Below, one piece after another: positions 42,523 to 51,859 of a DNA stretch of 64,000 nt. The notes beneath the pieces are model-generated. The model ran no database searches. It was given only the letters and a program-made list of their open reading frames with translations, and was not told where the DNA came from. The translations under genes were made by a program, and so were the position numbers. Source of the stretch: Algoriphagus sp. (GTDB lineage Bacteria; Bacteroidota; Bacteroidia; Cytophagales; Cyclobacteriaceae); contig JAGXQZ010000063.1 of assembly GCA_018336015.1 (NCBI GenBank), positions 1 through 64,000 of the forward strand. Reading direction: 5' to 3'. The number at the start of each line of letters is the position of its first letter. Position 1 is the first letter of the stretch.

Positions 42523-43548
42523 ATGAGTGCCGGAGTAAATTTAAAAGAACTGGCTGCAGAGCTTAAGCTTTCGCCTTCTACGGTGTCCCGAGCGTTGAAT
42601 GATAGCTACGAGATCAGTGAGGCCACCAAAAAAAAGGTGATCAGCATGGCTGAAAAGCTCAACTACCAGCCTAATCCTTTTGCCAGAAGTCTGAGAGAAA
42701 ATAAAAGCAAAACCATTGCAGTGGTTATCCCTGAGCGGATCAGTAGTTTTTTCTCAAAAGTGGTTGACGGAATAGAAGAAATTACTCAGCAATATGGCTA
42801 TCATCTCCTAGTCTACAGTACTCATGAAGACGTAGACCGAGAGAAAAAAATTGTAAATCTCTTGATGAATGGTCGGGCTGATGCCATTATTATGTCGGTG
42901 TCCAGTCAGACAAGTGATATTTCTCACTTGACCCGATTGCATGAAAGAGGATTTCCATTGGTATTTTTTGACAGGATATGTGCAGACATTCCTACGACCA
43001 AGTTTATCACCAATGACTATGAAAGTGGATTCGAAGGTACTAAGCACCTAATTCAGCAAGGATGTCGAAAAATTGCCTTTTTGATGCTTTCCAAGGAGCT
43101 TTCTATTACCAAAGATCGATACAGAGGGTATCTGGATGCATTGAAGCAGGCCGGGCTTTCACCTGAGCCCCAACTTAACATTACCTGCTACCAAGAGGAG
43201 GAGCAAAATGTGGAGGCTATCCGTCAATTGCTTATTTCTCCCAATCGGCCAGATGGAATTTTATCTTCAGTAGAAAAGCTTGCGCTCGCAACCTATCATG
43301 CGGTAAAGCGTACAGACTTACGAATACCGGATGATTTGAAAATTATCAGCTTCTTTTCCAATCTGAGTATTGCCAGTTTGCTTAATCCTTCTTTGACCAC
43401 GATTACCCAGCCGGCATTTTCGATCGGAGAGGAGTGTGCCAAACTGCTGATGAAAAAATTGACCAAGCCAAGACAACCAGACTTGCCCAATCAGACCATC
43501 AGTATTCCTTCTAAAATCACAATTAGATCTTCAACGATCGTCACATAA
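42523..43548 (+). CDS. LacI family transcriptional regulator of uronate use
   Basis: 341 residues. The helix-turn-helix is at 6-26 (LKELAAELKLSPSTVSRALN), the hinge is near 45-60 (LNYQPNPFARSLRENKS), and a periplasmic-binding-protein-like effector domain follows. It is divergent from uxaC and upstream of the SusCD genes, so a sugar-acid or glucuronide effector is inferred. Sites of the LacI type are found before uxaC/lacI, susC and the DUF1080 operon. A strong terminator follows. Confidence 0.92.
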   Translation: MSAGVNLKELAAELKLSPSTVSRALNDSYEISEATKKKVISMAEKLNYQPNPFARSLRENKSKTIAVVIPERISSFFSKVVDGIEEITQQYGYHLLVYSTHEDVDREKKIVNLLMNGRADAIIMSVSSQTSDISHLTRLHERGFPLVFFDRICADIPTTKFITNDYESGFEGTKHLIQQGCRKIAFLMLSKELSITKDRYRGYLDALKQAGLSPEPQLNITCYQEEEQNVEAIRQLLISPNRPDGILSSVEKLALATYHAVKRTDLRIPDDLKIISFFSNLSIASLLNPSLTTITQPAFSIGEECAKLLMKKLTKPRQPDLPNQTISIPSKITIRSSTIVT

Positions 43549-43574
43549 CTTGTTATTGGTTTTTTTAATTATGA

Positions 43575-43608
43575 AAAAGGCCCTGAGATTTCAGGGCCTC
43601 TTTTTTTC
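43575..43608 (+). terminator. Intrinsic terminator of lacI
   Basis: AGGCCCTGA pairs with TCAGGGCCT around a 4-base loop and is followed by a T-rich run. Confidence 0.9.
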
Positions 43609-43713
43609 TTTGCTTTAACGGTTGATTATTTACTTTGAAAAATTAATTCACCTTTTTTCCATTTGGTCTAAAGGAGATTGGTAAAATGAAGTTGTTCTGG
43701 AAAAATAATGGGT

Positions 43714-43749
43714 AAAAAAAAGGTCCTGAAAATCTTCAGGACCTTTTTA
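43714..43749. terminator. Terminator of the susCD operon
   Basis: AGGTCCTGAA pairs with TTCAGGACCT, with A and T runs on both sides. On the minus strand it ends susD. Confidence 0.9.
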
Positions 43750-43766
43750 ACACTCAATACAGATGA

Positions 43767-45452
43767 TTAATAACCAGGATTCTGAGGGAATGCATTGGCG
43801 CCACCTTCAGCTCGGTCGATCTGATTTTGAGGAATTGGTCTCAATACATGGAATTCCTTAATGTTTGGAGCTCCTTGTGGATTGTAAAGTTTTACTCTCT
43901 CAATCAAATTACCCCAACGCTTAAGATCTAACCATCTGAACTGTTCACCTGTCAATTCTCTTGCTCTTTCTTCCATTAAGAAATCAAATGTCATTTGATT
44001 GGCAGTAATTTCCATAGCTGCTTCTTTTCCTGGCCAAGCTGCTCTTCTTCTTACGATATTGATGGTTGCAGTAGCATCAGCTATTTTGCCTTGGCGGAAT
44101 TGAGCTTCTGCAAGCAGAAGATAGGTCTCGGCTAATCTCATGGCGATAAAGTCTCTTCCTCCTTCGAATTGAGTCAAATCTGCTCTTCCTGGATCAATGT
44201 GCTTGGACAAAGAAGGGAACAGTTTTTCATCATATCGACTTGGTACAAGAACTTGGTATTTCTTTTTAGCTCTTTCCGCAAGTGGGACTTCAACTCCAGG
44301 TAAATACATAGTGGTATCACCCTGTGCAAAAGTCAAAGTTGTTTTGCTATTGTCAAAACTTGCATTGAATGTCCCTGGGCGATTAGATCTGTACGTATCC
44401 TTAAATGACTTTTTGTATCTGCTGTCATTTTCGCGGTTTTGAAAAACCGTTTCCATGGCATATACAGTTGGTCTGTATCTTTTGAAAGGACGGCCATTTT
44501 CAGTATCTCTACGCATCCCCGGTTGAGTATCGTATTCCATCAAATAGAACACGTGAGAGTTGTTCCCTCCACCATTGGTCAACTGGACTCTTGTGTATTG
44601 TACTGACCAGATTACCTCATCATTAATTTCATTTCCAAAAGCGTGTACAAGACCGAAATCAGGAAGAAGCTTCAATCCATAGCTTGCAATTACATTCTTG
44701 AATAAGGGTTCCGCTTTGGCAAAATCATCTGCTGCTTTAGCAGAAGATGTTCCTTTGGTTACATAAACCTTTCCCAAAAGGTGTTCAGCTGCTGCTCTTG
44801 TTGCTCTTCCATACTGAGTGGCTGCTTTTTTAGCTTCCAAGCCTGGAATCGCCTCGGTCAAGTCCTTGATAATTGCCGCATAGATTTCAGATTCAGGATT
44901 ACGCTTAACCACTTTGGTCGGAACTTTTGTCTCTTCCAATCTTAATTCAACCGGGCCGAATAATTGGACCAGGATGAAGTAATGGTGAGCTCTGATAAAC
45001 TTGGCCTCTGCGATACGCTGGGTTTTGACTGCGTCAGAAACACCTGTAATGTTTGGGGCACGCTCAATCACTGCGTTGCAGGTATTGATTCCTCTATAGA
45101 AATCATCCCAAAGTTCCCTTACCTGACCATTTTGAGAGTCAAATTGGTTGGTGTAGGTGTTCATGAATTTCCAAGAACCATCTGCACCGTTAGTGTAGAT
45201 ATCGGTACCAAATTCTGTCAAATTATGACCTCTCTCCGTACCATACCAAGATCTCATTGAACTATAAGCGGCACTGACCGCATCATCAAGGCCTTTTGGA
45301 GTATTCAGATACTCTGCACCAATTTGAGAAATAACATCCTCCTGAAGAGCGTCTTGGCAGGCTTGAGTAAATGTTAAGCCTAATACCAATGACCCTGAAA
45401 GCAAGAGGGATTTAAATTGATTTTTTATTGTCAGATTTTTCATTGTCTTCAT
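43767..45452 (-). CDS. susD: SusD/RagB family outer-membrane glycan-binding lipoprotein
   Basis: Up to 561 residues; an alternative ATG at 45443 gives MKNLTIKN. The signal ends in FTQACQD with the probable lipid-anchored Cys32. SusD features include early ISQIGAEYLNTPKGLDDAVSAAY, the TPR-like middle, and the C-terminal DFLMEERARELTGEQFRWLDLKRWGNL and VLRPIPQNQIDRAEGGA. It binds oligosaccharide on the cell surface and closes over the SusC pore. It follows susC by 8 nt. Location next to uronate catabolic genes suggests a uronic-acid-containing ligand. Confidence 0.96.
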   Translation of the reverse strand: MKTMKNLTIKNQFKSLLLSGSLVLGLTFTQACQDALQEDVISQIGAEYLNTPKGLDDAVSAAYSSMRSWYGTERGHNLTEFGTDIYTNGADGSWKFMNTYTNQFDSQNGQVRELWDDFYRGINTCNAVIERAPNITGVSDAVKTQRIAEAKFIRAHHYFILVQLFGPVELRLEETKVPTKVVKRNPESEIYAAIIKDLTEAIPGLEAKKAATQYGRATRAAAEHLLGKVYVTKGTSSAKAADDFAKAEPLFKNVIASYGLKLLPDFGLVHAFGNEINDEVIWSVQYTRVQLTNGGGNNSHVFYLMEYDTQPGMRRDTENGRPFKRYRPTVYAMETVFQNRENDSRYKKSFKDTYRSNRPGTFNASFDNSKTTLTFAQGDTTMYLPGVEVPLAERAKKKYQVLVPSRYDEKLFPSLSKHIDPGRADLTQFEGGRDFIAMRLAETYLLLAEAQFRQGKIADATATINIVRRRAAWPGKEAAMEITANQMTFDFLMEERARELTGEQFRWLDLKRWGNLIERVKLYNPQGAPNIKEFHVLRPIPQNQIDRAEGGANAFPQNPGY

Positions 45453-45460
45453 GCTTAGGA

Positions 45461-48400
45461 TTAAAATTTAGCATTAATACCAAAGGTGTATTGAACTACA
45501 GGAGGAGCAATGTTGGCGTTGATCACACCGCCTTCTACGCCTTGTTCACCGTCGATAAAGGTCTCCGGATCGATGCCTTTGTGCACTTTTCTGTATTCAG
45601 AGAAAATGAATGGATTTTGGATACTTGAATAGAGTCTCAAGCTGGTCAATCCAATCTTCTTGGCAATGTCAGAGCTGAAGTTGTAGCCAAAGTTGATGTT
45701 TCTCACTTTCACGAATGTTCCATCAAATAGTGACATGGAGGAATTGTATTTAGGGAATTCCTGGTTCTGATTTGGTCTTGGATAAGCGTTGGTTGGATTG
45801 GATGGTGTCCAATAATCCACAGCAAGGTTGTTGTATCGACCAAAGAGAGAGTTAAAGCTTTGGTGGAACTGGCTTCGGATCATCGAACCGAATCTTCCAA
45901 ACAAGAAGAAGGATACATCAAAACCTTTGTAAGTGAATCTGTTAGTCATACCCAAAGCAAAATCTGCAACTGCTGAACCCAAGATTACACGGTCCAAAGA
46001 GTTAATTCTTCCGTCACCATTGGTGTCTTGGATTTTTATTTCACCTACTTTATCTCCGAAGCTGGCAGCTAAGTCTTTTTCTGAGGTTTGCCAGATACCG
46101 ATCTTCTTCAAATCATAGAATACGGTCAAAGGCTGTCCAATAAATCTACCAGCAGCAATGTCGTCTCCGTTAGGAAGAGAAACGATCTTTTCTCGGTTTC
46201 TGGTGAAAATCACATCAGTTGACCAGCTGAAGTCACCCTTTTCAATATTCAAAGTAGAAAGTGACATTTCAATACCTCTATTTTGGGTCTCACCGATGTT
46301 GGTGGTGAATCCGCCAAAGCCAGTAGAGTTTGGAAGAGGCTGAGGAGCCAAAAGGTCAGAAGTATTGGTGACGTAATATTCAATCGAACCGAATACTCTG
46401 TTTTTGAAGATAGAGAAGTCAAAACCAGTATTAAATGTAGTGGAAGTTTCCCATCTCAAATCAGGGTTTCCAATCGTGTTTGGCCAATATCCAAAAGCAG
46501 CCGTGTTGTCCCATGAGTAAGAAGTTCTGGCCAAAAGAGCTTGTGTTTGGTATGGCGTAATCGCTTGGTTACCGATGGAACCGTAGCTTACTCTGAATTT
46601 CAATTGATCTACAAATGAGGAATTTTTCAAAAACTCTTCTTGGTGCATGTTCCAACCGAAAGCTGCAGAAGGGAAGAAACCAAACTTGTTGTTTTCGCCG
46701 AATCTTGAGCTACCATCGGCACGTGCAGACGCAGTCAATAGATATTTGCCTTTGTAATCGTAGTTCACACGACCCATGTAAGAAAGTAATGCCCACTCTA
46801 CCAAATTGGTACTTGCACCTGTAATCTGAGAAGCATCTCCCAATCTATGATATAACTGAGAAGGAGCTGGAATACCCAACACGCTAATAGAAGATTGCTC
46901 AAAACGGTCTCTTTGGAAAGACTGAAGGGCTGTGAAATTCAAATTGTGAACTGAATTGAATGTCTTCGTATAGTTCAGAATGTTTTCCAAAGTATAGTTG
47001 AACTGGAATCTGTCATCCACACTGCCGGTAGGATCAGCACCTCGACGGGAATTGGTTTGAGCACCTGTAAATCTTCCGTTTCTTCTTACGGTGTAGTCAG
47101 GGCCGAAATTTACTCGATAAGTCAAGCCTTTGGTTATTTCCCAATTCACATACAAGCTGTTGAAAATTCTGGTTCTGTAGGTTTCATCTACCTGAGCACC
47201 TGGTACAACTTCAGCAAATGGGTTGGTTCTCAAACCATCAGAAGTAGGAAGGAAAATCAAATTTCCTTCGTCATCATAAGGTTTTCCTAGCGGATTTTCT
47301 TGTAGTGCTCCACCGATTGGGTTGAAGTTTTCACCATTTCTTTCACTCATTGTAAATAGAGTGGAAGTACCAATGCTTACATTTTTGGTGATTTTATGAT
47401 CCAGGTTGATTCTAAAAGTATAGCGGGTAAAATCCTGATTGATAATCACACCCAAATCTTTGAAGTAGTTTCCAGATACGAAAAAAGTGGTTTTGTCATT
47501 TCCGCCAGAAACTCCCACCTGATGGCTTTGGATGTTTCCTTGTCTCATCAATCCTGCCACATAATCTGTGCTTCTGCCCAATGCGATACTTTCCAATTCT
47601 ACAGGCTCAAATATCTTTTTGTCGGCTTCTTCTGTTGCTGGACCTTCAGGGTAAGCTCCAGTAGCTCTTCTTGATTCTCTTTTATATTCGGCGAATGCAG
47701 GTCCATCGAATACTTCGATTCTTCCCAATTCATTAGCCACACCATAATAAGAGTCCAAGGAAACTACAGTTTTTCCGGCACCACCACGTTTGGTTGTAAT
47801 CAAAACAACTCCATTGGAACCTCTAGAACCATAGATCGCTGTAGCAGAGGCATCTTTCAACACTTCCATGGAAGTGATATCCTGAGGGTTGATGTCTTCC
47901 AGTCCACCCACAGTTGGGATACCGTCAATTACATAGAGGGGCTCATTGGAAGCGTTGAACGAACGACGACCACGGATACGAACTTGTGGCGCAGAACCGG
48001 GCTTAGAACCGGGCTGAACCACGTCCACACCTGCAGCACGACCCTGAAGGGCTTGACGAGCATCTGTAATTGGAAGTTCCTGGATTTCTTTATTGCCTAC
48101 TGAAGATATCGCACCCGTCAGCTGGCTTTTCTTTTGAGTGCCGTAACCGACTACTACCACTTCTTCTAAGTTGGATACATCCGGATTTAGAGAAACGTCA
48201 ATCTTGGTTCTACTTCCAATAGTTTCTTCAATATTATTGTATCCAATAAAGGAGAAAACCAATACTCCGGAAGCTGGAGCGGCGATGGAATACTTTCCAT
48301 CCAAATCGGTTGTGGTGCCACGGGTGGTACCTTTTAGAAGAATCGAGACACCTGGCAAAGGCATGCCCGTTTCATCCAATACGGTCCCACTCACTTGCAC

Positions 48401-48478
48401 ATCTTGAGCTTGCACAAATCCTGCGCTAAGCATAAGCATGAACACCACCGAGAGGTAAGTGTAAAACTTTTTACGCAT
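45461..48478 (-). CDS. susC: SusC/RagA family TonB-dependent receptor
   Basis: 1005 residues, full length. A signal peptide (to FVQAQ) is followed by the carboxypeptidase-like regulatory domain (about 28-105), the TonB box and plug (VVVGYGTQKKSQLTGAISSV near 112, LYVIDGIPTVGG near 190, SATAIYGSRGSNGVVLITT near 220) and a C-terminal 22-strand barrel ending QYTFGINAKF. There is no STN domain, so no direct sigma/anti-sigma link. It imports the SusD ligand across the outer membrane. Confidence 0.97.
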   Translation of the reverse strand: MRKKFYTYLSVVFMLMLSAGFVQAQDVQVSGTVLDETGMPLPGVSILLKGTTRGTTTDLDGKYSIAAPASGVLVFSFIGYNNIEETIGSRTKIDVSLNPDVSNLEEVVVVGYGTQKKSQLTGAISSVGNKEIQELPITDARQALQGRAAGVDVVQPGSKPGSAPQVRIRGRRSFNASNEPLYVIDGIPTVGGLEDINPQDITSMEVLKDASATAIYGSRGSNGVVLITTKRGGAGKTVVSLDSYYGVANELGRIEVFDGPAFAEYKRESRRATGAYPEGPATEEADKKIFEPVELESIALGRSTDYVAGLMRQGNIQSHQVGVSGGNDKTTFFVSGNYFKDLGVIINQDFTRYTFRINLDHKITKNVSIGTSTLFTMSERNGENFNPIGGALQENPLGKPYDDEGNLIFLPTSDGLRTNPFAEVVPGAQVDETYRTRIFNSLYVNWEITKGLTYRVNFGPDYTVRRNGRFTGAQTNSRRGADPTGSVDDRFQFNYTLENILNYTKTFNSVHNLNFTALQSFQRDRFEQSSISVLGIPAPSQLYHRLGDASQITGASTNLVEWALLSYMGRVNYDYKGKYLLTASARADGSSRFGENNKFGFFPSAAFGWNMHQEEFLKNSSFVDQLKFRVSYGSIGNQAITPYQTQALLARTSYSWDNTAAFGYWPNTIGNPDLRWETSTTFNTGFDFSIFKNRVFGSIEYYVTNTSDLLAPQPLPNSTGFGGFTTNIGETQNRGIEMSLSTLNIEKGDFSWSTDVIFTRNREKIVSLPNGDDIAAGRFIGQPLTVFYDLKKIGIWQTSEKDLAASFGDKVGEIKIQDTNGDGRINSLDRVILGSAVADFALGMTNRFTYKGFDVSFFLFGRFGSMIRSQFHQSFNSLFGRYNNLAVDYWTPSNPTNAYPRPNQNQEFPKYNSSMSLFDGTFVKVRNINFGYNFSSDIAKKIGLTSLRLYSSIQNPFIFSEYRKVHKGIDPETFIDGEQGVEGGVINANIAPPVVQYTFGINAKF

Positions 48479-48571
48479 AGTAATTAGGGGTTATTGTTAT
48501 AGATAAATTGGTTACTTGTATGGAGAAGTCCGATTGTGGACAAGTGGACAAAAACCGAACTTTTCGATACT

Positions 48572-48603
48572 AAAAGGTAGATAGAAGGAAAGGTATGATC
48601 AAA
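48572..48603 (-). promoter_or_regulatory. Candidate susC promoter
   Basis: On the minus strand TTTG (48600-48603), a 20-bp spacer and TACCTTTT (48572-48579) approach the Bacteroidota consensus with one mismatch in the -7 box. The LacI-type operator begins about 15 bp upstream of the -33 element. Confidence 0.4.
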
Positions 48604-48617
48604 TTATCAAACCCCGG

Positions 48618-48652
48618 AATTACGGAATCGATTGCGAAACAATTCCGTAATT
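48618..48652. promoter_or_regulatory. LacI-type operator and 11-bp palindrome upstream of susC
   Basis: The core GGAATCGATTGC (48624-48635) fits GNAANCGNTTNC. Around and beyond it, AATTACGGAAT (48618-48628) and ATTCCGTAATT (48642-48652) form perfect 11-bp arms with a 13-bp spacer. The core thus sits across the left arm and the spacer. Confidence 0.65.
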
Positions 48653-48866
48653 TCGAATAAGTTACCTGTGATTTTTATTTTTTACCAAACAATATTTGGA
48701 ATAGCTAAATCTGTTTATTTCCTATTAGAAACCGTCTAATTTTTATCTTTTTCAAATCAAAAAATCATAATAAAAAATTATAAATAACATTAAAGGTTAT
48801 ATGCTATTTCTTTTGATTACTTCTAATCAAAAGCTTAAGTATAATGCTTGGTTTACCCCAGCAGAC

Positions 48867-48901
48867 AAAAAAACACCAGGCCTTGAATCAAAGCCGGGTG
48901 A
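48867..48901 (-). terminator. Terminator of the DUF1080-Gfo/Idh operon
   Basis: On the minus strand CACCCGGC pairs with GCCTGGTG (one mismatch) and is followed by a T7 run. Confidence 0.75.
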
Positions 48902-48946
48902 GTGTAATTAAGAAAACCAATCAAACGAATTACCTGATGAGTATTT

Positions 48947-50296
48947 TTAGATTTTGGGAGGTTCCCAGCCTTTTTCATATTCTCTTGACCAGAGTGCCAT
49001 TGCTTTTGGAGAATTGGTGATGTGCCCATTTTTCGGATCACAAACCAGTTTTTCGCCAGTTCGGCTACTGATATTGGCCAAGTGACAAAGCAGAGTAGAA
49101 ACCGCGCCTTCCTCGATGTTGGAGTTTTGTTTTTCCTTGCCTCTTACCGCATTAAAGAAATTAACCACATGAGTGGTACTCATATCGCCTCCGCCGCCGA
49201 GCACAGTTCCTCCTTCGTTGTTACTGGCTAGGTTTGACTTTATTTCTTTGCCTGTTCGGTCAAATTGCTTGTAGCCACCGCGATCAACATACACCGAGCC
49301 TTCGGTTCCGTAAATGATTGTTCCTCTATCCGAACCATAGGTTTTGTAGTTGTTTCGGCTTTTTCCTTCCCATTGGATGATTCCACCATTTGCAAACTTG
49401 AACGTAGCATCCATGGTATCATACATGGTCCAACCGTCCTCGGGGTAATGCATTTTTCCTGACACCACCATCACCTCACTTGGATAATCCACCTGTAATG
49501 CCCACCGAGCCACATCCAGCTCATGGGTTGCATTATTTCCGGTCTCTGCTGTACCATAATCCCAACCGTACCAATGCCAGTTGTAATCCCAAGTATCGTG
49601 CATGTAAGGCTTGCGAGGGGCAGGGCCTTGGAAAAGATCCCAATCCAAGCCTGCAGGTGGTGCCTGCTGAATTGGATTAGGAACAGCACCTCGGTTGTTG
49701 CTATAGAAGGCCTTTGCCATGTACACTTTTCCGATTGCACCATTGTGAATTGCGGAAATGATTTCGCGGCTTTCCGGTGCGGAGCGCTGTTGGTTGCCCA
49801 TTTGGACTACTTTGTTGTACTTTTTTTGAAGTGCAATCAGCAATTCACCTTCACGAGGATTGTGTGAGCAAGGCTTTTCTACATAGACATGTTTGCCCCG
49901 ATCCAAGGCAAGCCAAGTACCCGGCGCATGCCAATGGTCAGGTGTGGCATTGATCAATACATCAACTTCCTTGTCATCCAGTACTTTAAAGATGTTTTGC
50001 TCTTGCTTCGGTTTGTAATCAATCCACTTTTCAAAGTTTTTAGCGGCCTTGGGCATCTGGGACTGCATGGCGTCGCACAAGTAAAGGAGATTGACATTGC
50101 TGCTTTTCAGACCAATGGGCTCATAGAACGCTCCCAATCTTCTTCCCAAACCAGCAATGGCCACATTCAAGCGGTCATTGGCTCCTAGGATTTTAGCATA
50201 GGATTTTGGGGAAAATCCCACTGCTCCAAGTGCGGATAGTCCCAGCGTAGCGGCAGCACTTTTTTTTATAAATTCTCTTCTGTTGGATTTGCTCAT
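48947..50296 (-). CDS. Gfo/Idh/MocA family oxidoreductase, Tat-exported
   Basis: 449 residues. The twin-arginine signal is SNRREFIKK at 4-12, followed by a hydrophobic Ala/Gly-rich stretch. The Rossmann motif is VAIAGLGRR near 47, and the family EKP block is YVEKPCSHNPREGE near 140. Members oxidise or reduce sugars with tightly bound NAD(P). Export by Tat suggests folding with cofactor before secretion. It follows a double-DUF1080 gene by 23 nt; such pairs carry out 3-oxidation and cleavage of glycosides. Here the substrate may be a glucuronide, inferred from the neighbours. Confidence 0.93.
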   Translation of the reverse strand: MSKSNRREFIKKSAAATLGLSALGAVGFSPKSYAKILGANDRLNVAIAGLGRRLGAFYEPIGLKSSNVNLLYLCDAMQSQMPKAAKNFEKWIDYKPKQEQNIFKVLDDKEVDVLINATPDHWHAPGTWLALDRGKHVYVEKPCSHNPREGELLIALQKKYNKVVQMGNQQRSAPESREIISAIHNGAIGKVYMAKAFYSNNRGAVPNPIQQAPPAGLDWDLFQGPAPRKPYMHDTWDYNWHWYGWDYGTAETGNNATHELDVARWALQVDYPSEVMVVSGKMHYPEDGWTMYDTMDATFKFANGGIIQWEGKSRNNYKTYGSDRGTIIYGTEGSVYVDRGGYKQFDRTGKEIKSNLASNNEGGTVLGGGGDMSTTHVVNFFNAVRGKEKQNSNIEEGAVSTLLCHLANISSRTGEKLVCDPKNGHITNSPKAMALWSREYEKGWEPPKI

Positions 50297-50319
50297 GATT
50301 CAATAGGTTTTACTACCAA

Positions 50320-51687
50320 TTATTTCAATGGCTTGATTTTGATGTTTTTATAGCTCACTTCATCTCCATGGTCCTGTAGGAGGATTCTGCCTTCTTTGGC
50401 TTCTCCGAAGTTTGGCCAAATCTTGTATTTGCTTATTGCCACGAGGTCACGGTATTCTTTAGATCCTCTGACATATTCTACCACTTTGACACCATTGATG
50501 TAATGCTCCACTCGATTGTCAGGATAAACTACGACTCTGCCTTGGTTCCATTCTCCTGGTTTTCTGACAAAACGAGGCTGTTTGTTGGCTTTGATCAGGT
50601 CGTATAGAGATGCCAAAGTTCTATTTCCGTCTATACCTTGCTTGGCGTCAGGATGGTTGACATCGTCCAAAATTTGGTATTCCAAACCAATTGCAGAGCC
50701 TTTGTTTCCTTCGGAAAGGGTTACAAAATACTTCACTCCACTATTTGCACCTTCAGTGATTTTGAAATCAAAGGCCAAATCAAAGGCGCTGTACATCTCG
50801 GTAGTCACAATATCCCCAAAGGAATTGGATTCGCTGCCGTCTGACTTTTGAATGGTCAAAATTCCATCTTTGATATTCCAACCTTTTTCAGGGAAAGTGT
50901 TTTTATAGGCACCTACCCAGCCATTGCTGGTTTTTCCATCAAAAAGCAGCTTCCAACCGTTTTTCTTTTCAAGGTCAGTGAGTTCATTTTTTAGTGTGCT
51001 TACCACAAATACATCGCCTTTGAAGGGAATTGGCTTCAAGTTTTCAGTTTGGATTCTGACATTTCTGAAATAAGTCTTTCTTCCTTCGTCTTCTTTTTTC
51101 TGGATGCTGTGTACTTGTAATCCAATAAAACCTTTGGCATCCATGTCATCTACGAAGTAGGCTACTTCCTGACCATTTACCCAAGTTTTGATGGTGTTTC
51201 CGATGGCTTCGATGCGATAGGTATTCCATTCACCCATTTTGAAAGCAGATTTGGCAGCAGGGTTGAGATCTAGGGTGTAAAACCACCCTCTTCTTGCTTC
51301 ATCGTATACGCCTCCAGACCAAGCACGAGGTGTAGGATCTGCTTCGATCTGATAGCCAAATACCAAGCCTTCGCCATTTCTTGCTGCCGGGTCAAATTGA
51401 CCTCTTGCCATGATCCCGCTATTGGAAGATATGTGGTTGATTTTGAGGTCGACTTCCAGAATAAAATCTGTGTACATTTCTTCGCTGACAAGGAAGGTAT
51501 TACCTGTACCATGTACTGCTGTACCCTCGATGACTCCGTCTTTTACTTCAAAGGTTGCCTTTCCGGCAATAGCTTTCCAACCGCTCAGGTCTTTGCCATT
51601 AAAGAGGTTTTTCCAGTTGCCGTTTTGTGCTTGAGCCGCCATCGTAAACAGGGTCAAGACGGCTAAGCATGCGATTCTTAGTTTCAT
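50320..51687 (-). CDS. Tandem DUF1080 (3-keto-disaccharide hydrolase) protein
   Basis: 455 residues. A signal peptide (MKLRIACLAVLTLFTMAAQA) is followed by two concanavalin-like DUF1080 domains. The first starts WKNLFNGKDLSGWKA near residue 26, and the second WKLLFDGKTSNGWVG near 240. Some characterised DUF1080 proteins hydrolyse or eliminate 3-keto-glycosides made by Gfo/Idh enzymes. The partner oxidoreductase is the next gene, so periplasmic oxidative cleavage of a glycoside is inferred. A LacI-type operator lies 77-88 bp upstream of the start. Confidence 0.9.
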   Translation of the reverse strand: MKLRIACLAVLTLFTMAAQAQNGNWKNLFNGKDLSGWKAIAGKATFEVKDGVIEGTAVHGTGNTFLVSEEMYTDFILEVDLKINHISSNSGIMARGQFDPAARNGEGLVFGYQIEADPTPRAWSGGVYDEARRGWFYTLDLNPAAKSAFKMGEWNTYRIEAIGNTIKTWVNGQEVAYFVDDMDAKGFIGLQVHSIQKKEDEGRKTYFRNVRIQTENLKPIPFKGDVFVVSTLKNELTDLEKKNGWKLLFDGKTSNGWVGAYKNTFPEKGWNIKDGILTIQKSDGSESNSFGDIVTTEMYSAFDLAFDFKITEGANSGVKYFVTLSEGNKGSAIGLEYQILDDVNHPDAKQGIDGNRTLASLYDLIKANKQPRFVRKPGEWNQGRVVVYPDNRVEHYINGVKVVEYVRGSKEYRDLVAISKYKIWPNFGEAKEGRILLQDHGDEVSYKNIKIKPLK

Positions 51688-51760
51688 AGGGTTTTTCGTA
51701 TTTGAATTAGCTAAAATTGACCAAATCGAGGGGGAGGGACAATATTAGATGGATTCAATT

Positions 51761-51787
51761 TACGAAAACGATTGCGAGTTTTTCGTA
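51761..51787. promoter_or_regulatory. LacI-type operator upstream of the DUF1080 operon
   Basis: The core GAAAACGATTGC (51764-51775) fits GNAANCGNTTNC. An outer inverted repeat TACGAAAA (51761-51768) and TTTTCGTA (51780-51787) resembles the arrangement upstream of susC. Confidence 0.65.
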
Positions 51788-51859
51788 TGAAAAGGGGATA
51801 GGCGGTCAGGTATTTTTTGGAGTTCTGAGGTTTGAGCGATCTGTTTAGTACTTTTGCGC

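Larger units (their letters stand above)
48479..48866. other. Promoter-bearing intergenic region upstream of susC
   Basis: It contains the susC promoter candidate (48572-48603) and the LacI-type palindrome (48618-48652). Between 48660 and 48850 it is AT-rich with no frame or repeat that I can name. A terminator from the Gfo/Idh gene closes it on the right. Confidence 0.6.
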
